Below, piece after piece: positions 18,995 to 28,687 of a DNA stretch of 64,000 bases. Both the position numbers and the translations under genes were made by a program. The stretch lies in assembly GCF_011082725.1 (NCBI RefSeq), contig NZ_CP049715.1, positions 930,001-994,000 on the forward strand, given 5' to 3'. The DNA comes from Apibacter sp. B3706. GTDB taxonomy: Bacteria; Bacteroidota; Bacteroidia; Flavobacteriales; Weeksellaceae. Within the stretch, counting starts at the first letter, position 1. The number at the start of each line of letters is the position of its first letter. Under the pieces are notes generated by a model that saw only the letters and a list, made by a program, of their open reading frames with translations, had not been told where the DNA came from and ran no database searches.

Positions 18995-20113
18995 TTACAT
19001 GAACATATCTTTGATCTTTTCAAAAAATGTTTTATCATTTTTTGATGGCTTAGGATGAAAGTGTTCATTATCTAACATAGATTCAAAAAATTCTCTCTGT
19101 TCTTTAGTTAATTTATTCGGATTAGGTGTCCAAACATTGATATGAATAAATAAATCTCCATATCCATATCCTTGAACTTGAGGCAATCCTTTATCTTTCA
19201 ATCGTAAAATTTTCCCTGATTGAGTTCCGGAATCTACTGTAATTTTCACTTTTCCCGTAATCGTAGGAATTTCTTTTTTCGTACCTAAAATAGCTTCAGG
19301 TACAGAAATATATAGTTCATAATGAAGATTATCCCCTTCCCTTTTCAAATTTTCATCCTCAATTTCTTCAATCACAACGATTAAATCTCCGGGTATTCCA
19401 CCAAATGGTGCATCATTTCCTTTACCTCTAACTTGCAGCTGAACTCCTTCTCTAACACCGGCAGGAATTTTAATGGATACTTCTTCTTCAACTTTAATTA
19501 AACCATGATTATTAGCACCCGGCGGTATATGATCCGCAACTTTACCGGTACCTCCACAAGTATTACATACTGATTGAGTTTGCATTTGTCCAAACGGAGT
19601 ATTCATGATTCTTCTCGTTTGACCGGTCCCGTTACAGGTAGGACAATTTTTTGAGGTAGCTCCCGGAGCTAATTTAAATCTTTTTACTTTAACGGTTTTT
19701 TCAACACCGTTAATAATTTCTTTAAGAGTTAATGATAAACGGATACGTAAATTGGAGCCTTGAACTTGTTGAGGTCTTGAAGAAAAGCCGCCAAAACCGC
19801 CTCCGAAGGCACTACCGAAAATATCACCAAAATGGGAAAAAATATCTTCCATATTCATTCCCCCTCCAAAGCCACCACCGGCAGCCCCTCCTACTCCGGC
19901 ATGACCGTATTGATCATACCTTGCTCTTTTTTGAGGATCACTTAAAACTTCATAAGCTTCAGCAGCTTCTTTGAATTTTTCTTCAGCTTCTTTATCACCG
20001 GGGTTTTTATCCGGGTGATATTTGAGTGCTTTTTTCCTATAGGCCTTTTTTAACTCTACTTCAGTTACACTCTTAGAAACCTCCAATACTTCGTAATAAT
20101 CTCTTTTAGACAT
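18995..20113 (-). CDS. dnaJ: Chaperone protein DnaJ (Hsp40)
   Basis: 372 residues. The J domain carries the HPD motif (residues 33-35, [10 protein letters not shown]), followed by a Gly/Phe-rich stretch (about 70-115) and two C-terminal beta domains. Only two CxxCxGxG repeats are visible (CPTCNGTG and CNTCGGTG), where classical DnaJ has four, so only one zinc site can form. I recall the same reduction in other Flavobacteriia. It stimulates DnaK ATPase and delivers clients. It follows grpE by 28 nt; dnaK is not in the window. Confidence 0.96.
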   Translation of the reverse strand: MSKRDYYEVLEVSKSVTEVELKKAYRKKALKYHPDKNPGDKEAEEKFKEAAEAYEVLSDPQKRARYDQYGHAGVGGAAGGGFGGGMNMEDIFSHFGDIFGSAFGGGFGGFSSRPQQVQGSNLRIRLSLTLKEIINGVEKTVKVKRFKLAPGATSKNCPTCNGTGQTRRIMNTPFGQMQTQSVCNTCGGTGKVADHIPPGANNHGLIKVEEEVSIKIPAGVREGVQLQVRGKGNDAPFGGIPGDLIVVIEEIEDENLKREGDNLHYELYISVPEAILGTKKEIPTITGKVKITVDSGTQSGKILRLKDKGLPQVQGYGYGDLFIHINVWTPNPNKLTKEQREFFESMLDNEHFHPKPSKNDKTFFEKIKDMFM

Positions 20114-20141
20114 AATTTTTTATATAAACCTCTTTGAGTTC

Positions 20142-20687
20142 TTAATTTCCAATAACTACTTTTGCGTATCTAATAACTTTTTCATGCAATAAGTACCCTT
20201 TTTGAACCACATCTATAATTTTACCTTTTAGACTTTCATCGGGAGACGGGACTTGGGTAATTGCTTCATGATAATCAATGTTAAAATCATCACCGGCCTT
20301 TACATCAATAACAGTCAATCCTCTATCTTTCAAGGTATTGAACAACTTATTATAAATAAGTTTCACTCCTTCTAAAACTGAAAGATCATCCTCCTTTTTT
20401 TCAAGTTCGGTAATTGCGCGATCAAAATCATCCAATACCGGAAGTAATGATTCTAAAATATCTTTATCCGAGTATTTAAGAAGATCCTGTCTCTCTTTAA
20501 TTACACGTTTTTTATAGTTATCAAATTCAGCAAATAAACGGATATATCTGTCTTTTTCTTTTTCAAGTTTTTCAGTTAAGTCAGAATTATTGTTGGGTTC
20601 TGACATATTTTCAGTATCCTTTAAATTTTCTTGATTGTTATTTTCTTCAATTAATTCGTTTTCTTCGTTATCACTTTGAATTGACAT
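20142..20687 (-). CDS. grpE: Nucleotide exchange factor GrpE
   Basis: 181 residues. An acidic, Asn/Glu-rich N-terminal tail (about 40 residues) precedes the long dimerising helix (KEKDRYIRLFAEFDNYKKRV) and the beta-wing with LLPVLDDFDRAI and the family-end pattern GYLLHEKVIRYAKVVI. GrpE releases ADP from DnaK. It is the first gene of a grpE-dnaJ pair. No CIRCE-type inverted repeat is visible upstream. Confidence 0.95.
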   Translation of the reverse strand: MSIQSDNEENELIEENNNQENLKDTENMSEPNNNSDLTEKLEKEKDRYIRLFAEFDNYKKRVIKERQDLLKYSDKDILESLLPVLDDFDRAITELEKKEDDLSVLEGVKLIYNKLFNTLKDRGLTVIDVKAGDDFNIDYHEAITQVPSPDESLKGKIIDVVQKGYLLHEKVIRYAKVVIGN

Positions 20688-20790
20688 GGTTAAATTCTTT
20701 ATTGGTTACTGATATTTATCAATTTTATTGCCATAGTAAAAATGCTGTCAAATCGACCTATTTTTAAAAAATTATTTAAATACTTCTTAT

Positions 20791-20798
20791 TAAATTTG
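20791..20798 (+). promoter_or_regulatory. Candidate -7 box of the LuxE-like gene
   Basis: TAAATTTG, an exact TAnnTTTG match, 22 nt before the ATG at 20821, in the spacer shared with the divergent grpE gene. Confidence 0.45.
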
Positions 20799-20820
20799 CA
20801 TATAAAGTAAATATATTCAA

Positions 20821-21801
20821 ATGTTGAAAAGTTTTGATATTTTTTCAATCAAATCGGAGGAAGAATTTAATTCACTCGCCATCCAAATTTTTTTGTATCA
20901 ATATAAAAATAATATACCCTATAAAACCTTTGTTGATTTATTATCTATAGATTGTAATAAAATTCTTAATTATCGGCAAATACCTTTTTTACCGATTGAA
21001 TTTTTCAAAACCAATACAATTGTTGATAAAAATTTCTCACCGAATTTATATTTTCAAAGTAGCGGTACTACTTCCGAAAACCTATCCAAGCATTATATAG
21101 CAAATGAAGATATTTATAAACAAAGTATTTTACATTCATTTTCAATTTTTTTCGGTGACCCTTCCGAATACATATATTTAGGTTTGCTTCCTTCTTATTT
21201 GGAGAGAAATAATTCTTCACTTATATATATGGTAAATTATTTAATGGAGCAATCGGGAAAGGTGGAAAATGGTTATTATCTACATAATTTTAATGATTTA
21301 CATGCTATTATAAATCGATTGGAAAAAGAGAATAAGAAAGTTATTCTTTTTGGTGTTTCCTATGCTTTGTTAGATTTTGCAAATTCTCATCCTCAACAAC
21401 TGAAAAATACTATAATTATAGAAACAGGAGGAATGAAGGGAAGAAAAAAAGAAATGACAAAAGATGAGTTGTTAACAGAATTAAAAAATTCTTTTCAAAC
21501 CGATAAAATTTATTCGGAATACAGTATGACGGAATTATTGTCTCAAGCTTATTCCTTATCTAATAATGTTTATAAATGTCCTCCCTGGATGAAGATTTTA
21601 ATTCGAGATGTGGATGATCCTTTTGAATATGTTGAAACAAACAGATCGGGAGGTGTCAACATAATTGACTTGGCAAATATTCATAGTTGTTCATTTATAT
21701 CTACCCAAGATATTGGTAAAGATGAAGGTAAGAATGGTTTTAAAATTTTGGGAAGAATGGATAATTCCGATATTAGAGGATGCAGTCTTTTATTATTATA
21801 A
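20821..21801 (+). CDS. LuxE-like acyl-protein synthetase / acyl transferase
   Basis: 326 residues. The adenylate-forming signature YFQSSGTTSENLSKHYI lies near residue 80. Downstream are LGLLPSYLERNNSSLIYMV, IIETGGMKGRKKEMTKDEL and the YSEYSMTELLSQAYS motif, typical of LuxE relatives in Bacteroidota. LuxE-type enzymes activate a fatty acid and pass it to a protein thiol. Here there are no luciferase genes, so the real acyl substrate is unknown; annotated homologues are simply called acyl transferases. The TGxxSxxTS-like loop is intact, so activity is plausible. Confidence 0.83.
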   Translation: MLKSFDIFSIKSEEEFNSLAIQIFLYQYKNNIPYKTFVDLLSIDCNKILNYRQIPFLPIEFFKTNTIVDKNFSPNLYFQSSGTTSENLSKHYIANEDIYKQSILHSFSIFFGDPSEYIYLGLLPSYLERNNSSLIYMVNYLMEQSGKVENGYYLHNFNDLHAIINRLEKENKKVILFGVSYALLDFANSHPQQLKNTIIIETGGMKGRKKEMTKDELLTELKNSFQTDKIYSEYSMTELLSQAYSLSNNVYKCPPWMKILIRDVDDPFEYVETNRSGGVNIIDLANIHSCSFISTQDIGKDEGKNGFKILGRMDNSDIRGCSLLLL

Positions 21802-21934
21802 AATATAAAATTTATTAATTAAGCTTTTTTTAACTAAAATTTGTATTTAATTTTAAACTTTTTTTATAAAAAAAATAATAAATTTAATAAAATTATATAT
21901 ATAAGTTTTATTTTTCGGAATTGTTTATTGTAAT

Positions 21935-22519
21935 ATGTCTTATTACAGAAAATTAATAAAATATATTATTACAGGAATTATACTTTTATTCTTGTGGTTT
22001 ATTCTTCATACCGTTGCTATTATTATTGATGGGAACCAAGAAGATACCAGGGATGCAGACGTAGGAGTTATTTTTGGAACAAAAAATAAAACAGACGGTT
22101 CTATGCCTATGTCTTTAATACGGAGGCTAAATATTGGTTTAAAATTATATAACGAAGGTCAAGTTCAAAAATTAATTGTTTCCGGAGGTTTAGCTAATAA
22201 AAACTTTTGTGAAGCTGATCTCATGCAGGAATATTTATTGGAACACGGCGTGCTTTTATCTGATATTATTTTAGATAATAAAGCCTTAAATACTGAAGAA
22301 AATGTTGAGAACTCATTAAAAATAATGAAAGATAATAATTACAGAAAATTAATTATTATATCACAATATTATCATATTTCACGTATTAAGCTGATGTATT
22401 ATAAGCTAGGCTTTTATAATTTAGGTTCTGCAAGTTCTCATCACTATAGTAAAAGGCATCATTATATGTCATTAATAAGAGAATTTTTTGCCTATTACTA
22501 TTATTATTTTTTTAAATAA
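21935..22519 (+). CDS. SanA/YdcF-like DUF218 membrane protein
   Basis: 194 residues. One N-terminal membrane anchor (LIKYIITGIILLFLWFILHT) precedes a DUF218 domain: ADVGVIFGTKNKTDGSMP, LKLYNEGQVQKLIVSGG, LNTEENVENSLKIM, LIIISQYYHISRIKLMYYKL. SanA of E. coli affects envelope permeability to vancomycin. The catalytic role of the domain is unknown. Independent spacing (133 nt upstream) suggests its own promoter, and a 33-nt gap to the nuclease gene allows co-transcription. Confidence 0.85.
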   Translation: MSYYRKLIKYIITGIILLFLWFILHTVAIIIDGNQEDTRDADVGVIFGTKNKTDGSMPMSLIRRLNIGLKLYNEGQVQKLIVSGGLANKNFCEADLMQEYLLEHGVLLSDIILDNKALNTEENVENSLKIMKDNNYRKLIIISQYYHISRIKLMYYKLGFYNLGSASSHHYSKRHHYMSLIREFFAYYYYYFFK

Positions 22520-22552
22520 ATTAATTCTTTAACAAGCGCTTTTTATATATTT

Positions 22553-25258
22553 ATGCATACAAATTTTATAGAAAAAGTAATTGATGAGTTATTGGAAAAA
22601 AATAATGATTTATCTAAATTTACTATCATTATTCCCGGAAGAAGACCTATCATATTTTTTAAAAAATATCTTATTAAAAAAGGGTATAACGGATTTTTGC
22701 CCACTTTCTATACCATTGAAGATTTTATATACAAACATTCCCATTTAGTTAAAATTGAAAATATTCCTCTTTGGTTGGAAGCTTTTCAAATACAGAAAAA
22801 ATTCGTAAATGCAGAGGAAACTCTTGATGAATTTTTAAAATGGATACCTACTCTTCTTAAAGATTTTAACGATATAGAAATTTTCTCTGATAATCCTCAT
22901 AGGGTTTTAGAGCATATGGCTTCCATTGAAAGAATAGAAAATTGGGTGAATAAGCTGGATACCACCAGTGAAAAAAAATTATATTATAAAAATGTAAAAT
23001 TCTGGGAAAATAATATAATTTTATATAATAAATTAAAGGATTCTTTGGAAACTAAAGGATTGGGCACGTATGGAATGATTCTAAACCATGTGTTAAGCCA
23101 ATTAACATCTATTCATATTCCTGCAAATGAAAAGTATGTTTTTGTCGGATTAAATGCCTTAACGTCCAAAGAAGAAAAGCTGATTAAACATTATATATCA
23201 CATGCCGAAACGTATTTATATTGGGATGCCGATAAATACTATTTAAACAACAGTAATCAAGAAGCCGGAGATTTTTTAAGGAAATATAAAAATTGGAATT
23301 ATTATGCAACTCGAGATTTCAAATGGGTAACTGACGATTTCAACCAAAAAAAAAATATACATGTAGTGAGTACTTCTCAAGACGTAGCTCAAGCCAAATA
23401 TATCAGTTCAATCTTATCTACCCTTCCTGAAGAAGAGTTACACAATACCGCATTAGTATTAAGCGATGAATCAATTCTTCCGGCAATATTGGAAAGCATA
23501 CCTAAAAATATATCCCGAGTTAATATAACTATGGGATTTCCTCTTAAAAATTCATTTTTAGCATCATTATTTAAGCAAATTTTTAAATTACACATATTTA
23601 GAGAAAAAAATTCATCCAAAGGATATTACTATAACGATATCTTATCCCTTCTTCAGAATCCATTACTACATAATACTATATCTGTTATTGAATTTATATC
23701 TGAAATAAAAAGGAATAATCTTATCTATTTAACTGATTCTCTCATATATAAACGTTTAGGTAGTTCTTACTATTATTTTATATTTAAAGAATATGCAAAT
23801 CCTATCGATTTGATACATAAACTTTATGAATTTTGTACTGAACAATTTTGGAAAACAGATTCTGATCATCAGTTGTTAAAAGAAAATTATTTAAAATTTA
23901 AAAATCTTTTCTCCATTTTACATACACAATTATCGCAAGATCTTTCCATTCAAAGTTTTTCTCTTCTTTATACATTTTATCAGCATGTAATCAATAATGA
24001 AACTATTGATTTTATTGGCGAACCGGTAGAGGGACTTCAAATTATGGGAGTTTTGGAAACTCGTTTGCTAAGCTTTAAAAATATACTAATGACCGGAGTT
24101 AATGAAGGAATTTTGCCGGGTGGAAAAAATGATAATTCTTTTATTCCTTTTGATGTTAAGAAAAACTACGGAATCAATACTTTTCTTGAAAGTGATGCCA
24201 TCTATGCGTATCATTTTTATAGACTAATACAACACGCACAAAACATTACCTTAGTTTATAATAATTATACTGAAGGTATTAACTCCGGAGAAAAAAGCAG
24301 ATTTATTAATCAATTAGAATTTGAGTCTCAACATACCATAATAGAATCTGTAGCCTCCTATGGAGGAAATTTAAAACAATCGAAGGAATTAATCATAGAA
24401 AAATCTCCTGCTGTATTGAATTCAATTCAAGATTGGCTAAAAAATCCTATTTCGCCAACTCATTTAACCAATTATCACTACAATCCAATCAATTTCTATT
24501 TGCAAAAGATTTTAAAGATTAACGAACAACAAGAGATGGAAGAGGAAATTTCTGCTTTAAATTACGGAAATTTGATTCATCATACTTTAGAATCTATTTA
24601 TTCCCCATGGCAAGGAAATAAACTAACGGAAAAGGAGTTACTTTCAGCTTTAAAAAATTATTCTGTTTATTTAAATAAGTATATTGAAAAAGAATTAAAT
24701 CCCGACTTATTTAAAAAAGGGCAAAATTACTTACAAAAGCTGCTAGCGGAAAAAACCATTGAAAAAATATTATTAAGAGATTTAACCGACATAAAAAACG
24801 GTAATATCATTATCTTAAAAGAAATTGAAAAAGAACTTAGTTCCACTATTAATTTACCTGAAATAGGCACCTTATTTTTGAAAGGATTTGTAGACCGATG
24901 GGATAGTTTTAATGGCCGGGACCGAATTATAGATTATAAAACATCATCTATAGATACTCTTATATTTAAGTCAGATAGATTTAATCAAATACAAGAAGAT
25001 AAAAATTATAAATTTTTTATTCAGCTTGTTTTCTATGCTTATATGATTTTACATGAAAAACTTTCAGAATCGGTAAAGGTGGGAATTTGGAGTTTTAAAA
25101 AACCTTTTCGAGGATTGGAGATTTTAAAAATTGATTCTTCTGAAAGTTTAAACGAATCTCAAGCTACTATTTTATTTGAGGAAGTTTCCCGATTGATCTT
25201 AGAAATTGCTGATCCCGATATTCCATTTGTAGAAAAATCTTCTTTTGTTAAATTATAA
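22553..25258 (+). CDS. AddB-like PD-(D/E)XK nuclease / inactive helicase
   Basis: 901 residues. The N-terminal half resembles the inactivated helicase of AddB (TIIIPGRRPIIFFKKYLIKK, FVGLNALTSKEEKLIKHYI, LETRLLSFKNILMTGVNEG). The C-terminal 270 residues are a RecB-type nuclease: YGNLIHHTLESIYSPW, FLKGFVDRWDSFNGRDRIID, then DYKTSS, where Asp and Lys form the D-x-K core. No intact Walker A motif is seen and no iron-sulfur cysteine set is evident. In Bacteroidota such proteins work with an AddA helicase in recombination at double-strand breaks. The AddA partner is not in the window. Confidence 0.8.
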   Translation: MHTNFIEKVIDELLEKNNDLSKFTIIIPGRRPIIFFKKYLIKKGYNGFLPTFYTIEDFIYKHSHLVKIENIPLWLEAFQIQKKFVNAEETLDEFLKWIPTLLKDFNDIEIFSDNPHRVLEHMASIERIENWVNKLDTTSEKKLYYKNVKFWENNIILYNKLKDSLETKGLGTYGMILNHVLSQLTSIHIPANEKYVFVGLNALTSKEEKLIKHYISHAETYLYWDADKYYLNNSNQEAGDFLRKYKNWNYYATRDFKWVTDDFNQKKNIHVVSTSQDVAQAKYISSILSTLPEEELHNTALVLSDESILPAILESIPKNISRVNITMGFPLKNSFLASLFKQIFKLHIFREKNSSKGYYYNDILSLLQNPLLHNTISVIEFISEIKRNNLIYLTDSLIYKRLGSSYYYFIFKEYANPIDLIHKLYEFCTEQFWKTDSDHQLLKENYLKFKNLFSILHTQLSQDLSIQSFSLLYTFYQHVINNETIDFIGEPVEGLQIMGVLETRLLSFKNILMTGVNEGILPGGKNDNSFIPFDVKKNYGINTFLESDAIYAYHFYRLIQHAQNITLVYNNYTEGINSGEKSRFINQLEFESQHTIIESVASYGGNLKQSKELIIEKSPAVLNSIQDWLKNPISPTHLTNYHYNPINFYLQKILKINEQQEMEEEISALNYGNLIHHTLESIYSPWQGNKLTEKELLSALKNYSVYLNKYIEKELNPDLFKKGQNYLQKLLAEKTIEKILLRDLTDIKNGNIIILKEIEKELSSTINLPEIGTLFLKGFVDRWDSFNGRDRIIDYKTSSIDTLIFKSDRFNQIQEDKNYKFFIQLVFYAYMILHEKLSESVKVGIWSFKKPFRGLEILKIDSSESLNESQATILFEEVSRLILEIADPDIPFVEKSSFVKL

Positions 25259-25317
25259 CAAAAAAATAATTTTTAATTCAATTTAATCATTTAATTTTGA
25301 AGTTTAACTTTCTTACC

Positions 25318-26544
25318 ATGAACGAAGATTTAAAAGATATAAAAAATATTTTTCCTATACTGAATCAGTTAGTAAATGGCAAACCTTTAGTCTATCTTGA
25401 TAATGCTGCAACTACTCAAAAGCCGATTTCCGTAATAGAGGCAGAAGAAAAATATTATAAAACTATAAACTCTAATGTTCATAGAGGAATTCATACCCTT
25501 AGTCAATTGGCTACCGTGGAAATGGAAGAATCCCGAAAGTCTGTGCAACAATTTTTAAATGCAAAAAAGGATTACGAAATTATTTTTACTAAAGGAACGA
25601 CCGACAGTATCAACTTAGTAGCTACAGGAATAGAACCCTTACTTAACGAAGGCGATGAAATTATTATATCCAATTTAGAACATCATTCGAATATCGTTCC
25701 TTGGCAATTATTAGCCGAACGAAAAAATCTAAAAATTAAAGTTATTCCTGTGGATGACAACGGAGATTTGATGATGGATGAATATGATCGACTCCTTTCG
25801 GAAAAAACTAAAATAGTAGCTGTAAATCATATTTCCAATGCATTGGGTGTAGTTAATCCAATTGAAGAAATAATTTCCAAAGCTCATAAAATGGGTTCAT
25901 ATGTACTTATAGACGGAGCGCAAGCCGTATCCCACCGAAAGGTTGACGTGCAAAATTTAGATGCCGATTTTTATGTATTCTCTTCACATAAGCTTTATGG
26001 TCCTACCGGTGTGGGTATTTTATACGGTAAAGAAAATATATTAGAATCCATGAAACCCTACCAGGGAGGTGGAGAAATGATTAAAGAAGTTACTTTTGAA
26101 AAGACGACCTATGCAGATTTACCTTTTAAATTTGAAGCAGGCACTCCGAATATTGCCGGTAATATTGTCTTAAAAACTGCTATAGATTTTGTGCAAACTA
26201 TAGGTTTTAAAAATATTAGTAAGCATGAAGACGAAATTATGAAGTATGCTAAAAATAAACTTTCGCAACTAGATAATATAATCATCTATGCTCAAAATGC
26301 AAAACATACTTCCGGAGCACTTTCTTTTAATTTAGATATCGAAAATATTCATTCGTCAGATGTCGGATTTATTTTAGATAAACAAGGGATAGCAGTAAGG
26401 ACCGGACATCATTGCGCTCAACCCATTATGCAACGCTTGGGAATAAAAGGTACTGTTCGAGCATCATTTGCCATCTATACAACTAAGGAAGATATTGATC
26501 AATTAATTGATGGGATGTATTTAGCTCAAAAAATGCTTAGATAA
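25318..26544 (+). CDS. sufS: Cysteine desulfurase SufS
   Basis: 408 residues from ATG 25318; the in-frame TTG at 25297 is less likely. It is a group II desulfurase: LVYLDNAATTQKPISVI, NVHRGIHTLSQLA, the PLP-binding lysine in VFSSHKLYGPTGVGILYG and the catalytic cysteine in RTGHHCAQPIMQRLG. It takes sulfur from cysteine as persulfide for Fe-S cluster assembly through SufE/SufBCD. None of the other suf genes flank it here, only the AddB-like nuclease upstream. Confidence 0.95.
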   Translation: MNEDLKDIKNIFPILNQLVNGKPLVYLDNAATTQKPISVIEAEEKYYKTINSNVHRGIHTLSQLATVEMEESRKSVQQFLNAKKDYEIIFTKGTTDSINLVATGIEPLLNEGDEIIISNLEHHSNIVPWQLLAERKNLKIKVIPVDDNGDLMMDEYDRLLSEKTKIVAVNHISNALGVVNPIEEIISKAHKMGSYVLIDGAQAVSHRKVDVQNLDADFYVFSSHKLYGPTGVGILYGKENILESMKPYQGGGEMIKEVTFEKTTYADLPFKFEAGTPNIAGNIVLKTAIDFVQTIGFKNISKHEDEIMKYAKNKLSQLDNIIIYAQNAKHTSGALSFNLDIENIHSSDVGFILDKQGIAVRTGHHCAQPIMQRLGIKGTVRASFAIYTTKEDIDQLIDGMYLAQKMLR

Positions 26545-26721
26545 AACTAAATTATGATTAATTAAACAGTTATTTCAATCGTCTAATAAGTATGACAATT
26601 TTTAATTAGAAAAGTCTGGCCGGCGATTATATAGTATTATTATATTCCTATTCATTTCCATATAAACACGAATAAAGAATGAGGAAAATAATCGGTAGGT
26701 AATAGTAATATTTTTTTAATA

Positions 26722-27522
26722 TTACCAACTACCACTGGCACCGCCTCCACCAAAGCTTCCTCCGCCGCCAAAACCTCCAAAACCACCACCTCGGGAACTA
26801 CTGCCCCCACTACCGCCAAATATACTTCCGCCGATAAATCCACCTAAACCACCCCAAAAATCATCATCATTATTTTTTCTTTTACCATTTCGGTCATAAT
26901 ATGTGTTGTTTCTATTGTTTTTATGCATTAATATATATAACAGTATAATGAAAAATATAAATACGGCAACTATGATCCCTGAAGTAGTATCATCAGTATC
27001 CTCCGGGTTATCTGCTTTAAATTTCCCTTGAAGAACCTTTATAATTTGATCCGTACCGGAGTTTATAGCACCATAATAATCATTTTGTTGAAGATAAGGA
27101 ATCATATATTGATGAATAATAGTACTGGAAGTATAGTCAGTCATGGCATCTTCCACTCCCCGTCCATTCTGTATAGCTAATTTATGATCATCGGAAGCTA
27201 TTAATAATAAAATACCATTATTTTTATATTTTTGTCCGATTTGCCATTTTTCACCCCATTTGGCTCCCACATAATTGATATCGTCACCATTTAATGTTTT
27301 AACAATACAAACAATTATTTCCGTGGAGGTTGAATCGCTATAAGATATTAGCTTATTATTTAATTTATTTTGTTGCTCTTCCGTAAGAATATTAGCATAA
27401 TCATTAACGGGGTAAATTATATTTGGTTTTTCCGGGATTTTAAATTCCGTTTGGCCGTAAATGAAATTATTTAAAAATAATACGCCAAAAAGGACTAAAA
27501 TAATTTTAACGGGATATTTCAT
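26722..27522 (-). CDS. TPM-domain (YgcG/Psb32-like) secreted or membrane protein
   Basis: 266 residues from ATG 27522; an ATG at 27534 is also possible, and both overlap the preceding gene. A signal peptide (KIILVLFGVLFLNNFIYGQ) is followed by a TPM domain (IYPVNDYANILTEEQQNKLN, TEIIVCIVKTLNGDDI, LLIASDDHKLAIQNGRGVED). A second membrane helix (GIIVAVFIFFIILLYILMHK) leads to a glycine/serine-rich tail ending in ASGSW. TPM proteins are linked to membrane-protein quality control; the bacterial role is unclear. It is the last gene of a lemA-TPM-TPM unit. Confidence 0.85.
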   Translation of the reverse strand: MKYPVKIILVLFGVLFLNNFIYGQTEFKIPEKPNIIYPVNDYANILTEEQQNKLNNKLISYSDSTSTEIIVCIVKTLNGDDINYVGAKWGEKWQIGQKYKNNGILLLIASDDHKLAIQNGRGVEDAMTDYTSSTIIHQYMIPYLQQNDYYGAINSGTDQIIKVLQGKFKADNPEDTDDTTSGIIVAVFIFFIILLYILMHKNNRNNTYYDRNGKRKNNDDDFWGGLGGFIGGSIFGGSGGSSSRGGGFGGFGGGGSFGGGGASGSW

Positions 27523-27928
27523 TGGGTAATTCATTTTCTATATTTTTTCCATCTCTTGGAAAAAATTTTTTCAATTTAGTTCCGGTTTTTAAAATTGCGT
27601 TGATTAATCCTTCTTTATAATTATCTTTTTTAAATGAAAATGTAATTTCCTTTAAAAGTCCATCCCAAAAATTTTGATGCACATATTTATGAATGTTGAC
27701 ATCTCCAATTACAGCAATTTTTTTCTTATTTTCGGATACATAAAATAAGACACCATTTCTATCTTTTGTTTTTTCCATACCCAATTTGGTAAAAAGGGAT
27801 TGCGCCGTGGCTAACGCATCCCCCGTTAGGTTTTGGTCTATATGTACCCTAATTTCCCCTGTAGACATCGCTTCGGCTTGTCTAATGGCTTCAATAATAT
27901 CTTCTTCGTCCCGGGGTGAAAATAACAT
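27506..27928 (-). CDS. Short soluble TPM-domain protein
   Basis: 140 residues without a signal peptide. It is a TPM domain alone: IIEAIRQAEAMSTGEIRVHI, LGMEKTKDRNGVLFYVSENK, KIAVIGDVNIHKYVHQNFWD. The C-terminus overlaps the start of the next TPM gene by 17-29 nt, so translation is probably coupled. The LemA gene lies 21 nt upstream. A cytoplasmic single-domain copy next to a membrane-anchored copy is a recurrent Bacteroidota layout; its task is not known. Confidence 0.85.
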   Translation of the reverse strand: MLFSPRDEEDIIEAIRQAEAMSTGEIRVHIDQNLTGDALATAQSLFTKLGMEKTKDRNGVLFYVSENKKKIAVIGDVNIHKYVHQNFWDGLLKEITFSFKKDNYKEGLINAILKTGTKLKKFFPRDGKNIENELPNEISR

Positions 27929-27949
27929 TCTAAAAGTAGTTTTTTTAAA

Positions 27950-28567
27950 TTATTTACCGTTTAACAATTGATCAACATTTGGGGCTTTTTCAGCACCTGC
28001 ATCTGCTTTAAATGTTCCTTTTTCTTTAAAATTTCTAAAATTAGCAACAATACTTGCGGGGAACTTTTGTATATAATTGTTATAGGTTGTAACAGATTGG
28101 TTGAAGTTATCTCTATCGATTTTAATTCTATTTTCTGTTCCTTCCAATTGATTTTGAAGTCCTAAAATATTTTGATTGGCTTTTAAATCAGGATATTTTT
28201 CAATAGTAACTAATAATCTGCCTAAAGCAGAACCTAAGCCGGATTGCGCTTTTTGATATTCAGCTAATTTTTCAGGAGATAAATTTGAAGGATCAATCTG
28301 TACTGAAGTTGCTTTTGCTCTGGCTTCAATTACAGAAGTAAGAGTTTCTTTCTCATAATTGGTTGCTTTATTAACGGTTGCTACTAAACCGGGTACTAAG
28401 TCTGATCTTCTTTGATATGAACTTTCTACAGCACTCCATTTTAAATTTACATCGTTATTTAGTTCAATCATATTATTATTAATGCTTACCCCCCACATAA
28501 ATACTCCGATTACAATTATAGCGATTAATCCTATAATACCACCTCCGATTAAACATCCTTTTTTCAT
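27950..28567 (-). CDS. LemA family protein
   Basis: 205 residues. An N-terminal membrane helix (GGGIIGLIAIIVIGVFMWGV) is followed by the LemA coiled-coil bundle with NDVNLKWSAVESSYQRRSDL, VPGLVATVNKATNYEKETL, SLLEKYPDLKAN-like ITIEKYPDLKANQN and IQKFPASIVANF. LemA proteins present a short N-terminus outside and a helical bundle; their function is not firmly known. It is the first gene of the lemA-TPM-TPM operon. Confidence 0.93.
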   Translation of the reverse strand: MKKGCLIGGGIIGLIAIIVIGVFMWGVSINNNMIELNNDVNLKWSAVESSYQRRSDLVPGLVATVNKATNYEKETLTSVIEARAKATSVQIDPSNLSPEKLAEYQKAQSGLGSALGRLLVTIEKYPDLKANQNILGLQNQLEGTENRIKIDRDNFNQSVTTYNNYIQKFPASIVANFRNFKEKGTFKADAGAEKAPNVDQLLNGK

Positions 28568-28633
28568 AATTTTTACTTAAATTTATATTTACTATTAATT
28601 ATATTATCCAATATCAAATATTATTCCTAAAAA

Positions 28634-28662
28634 GTAAGGGAAGTTTCTACTACTTCCCTTAC
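28634..28662 (-). terminator. Terminator downstream of gyrA-TPR
   Basis: Perfect 11-bp stem (GTAAGGGAAGT with ACTTCCCTTAC), 7-nt loop, followed on the minus strand by TTTTTAGG. It lies 26 nt after the TPR gene stop. Confidence 0.82.
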
Positions 28663-28687
28663 AATAAGTTGTATTATATTATTTTCT

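Noticed and set aside
26652-26843. Second ORF rich in Val/Ala on the minus strand at the end of the TPM gene
   Set aside because: It is an out-of-frame shadow of the glycine-rich tail of the TPM protein.
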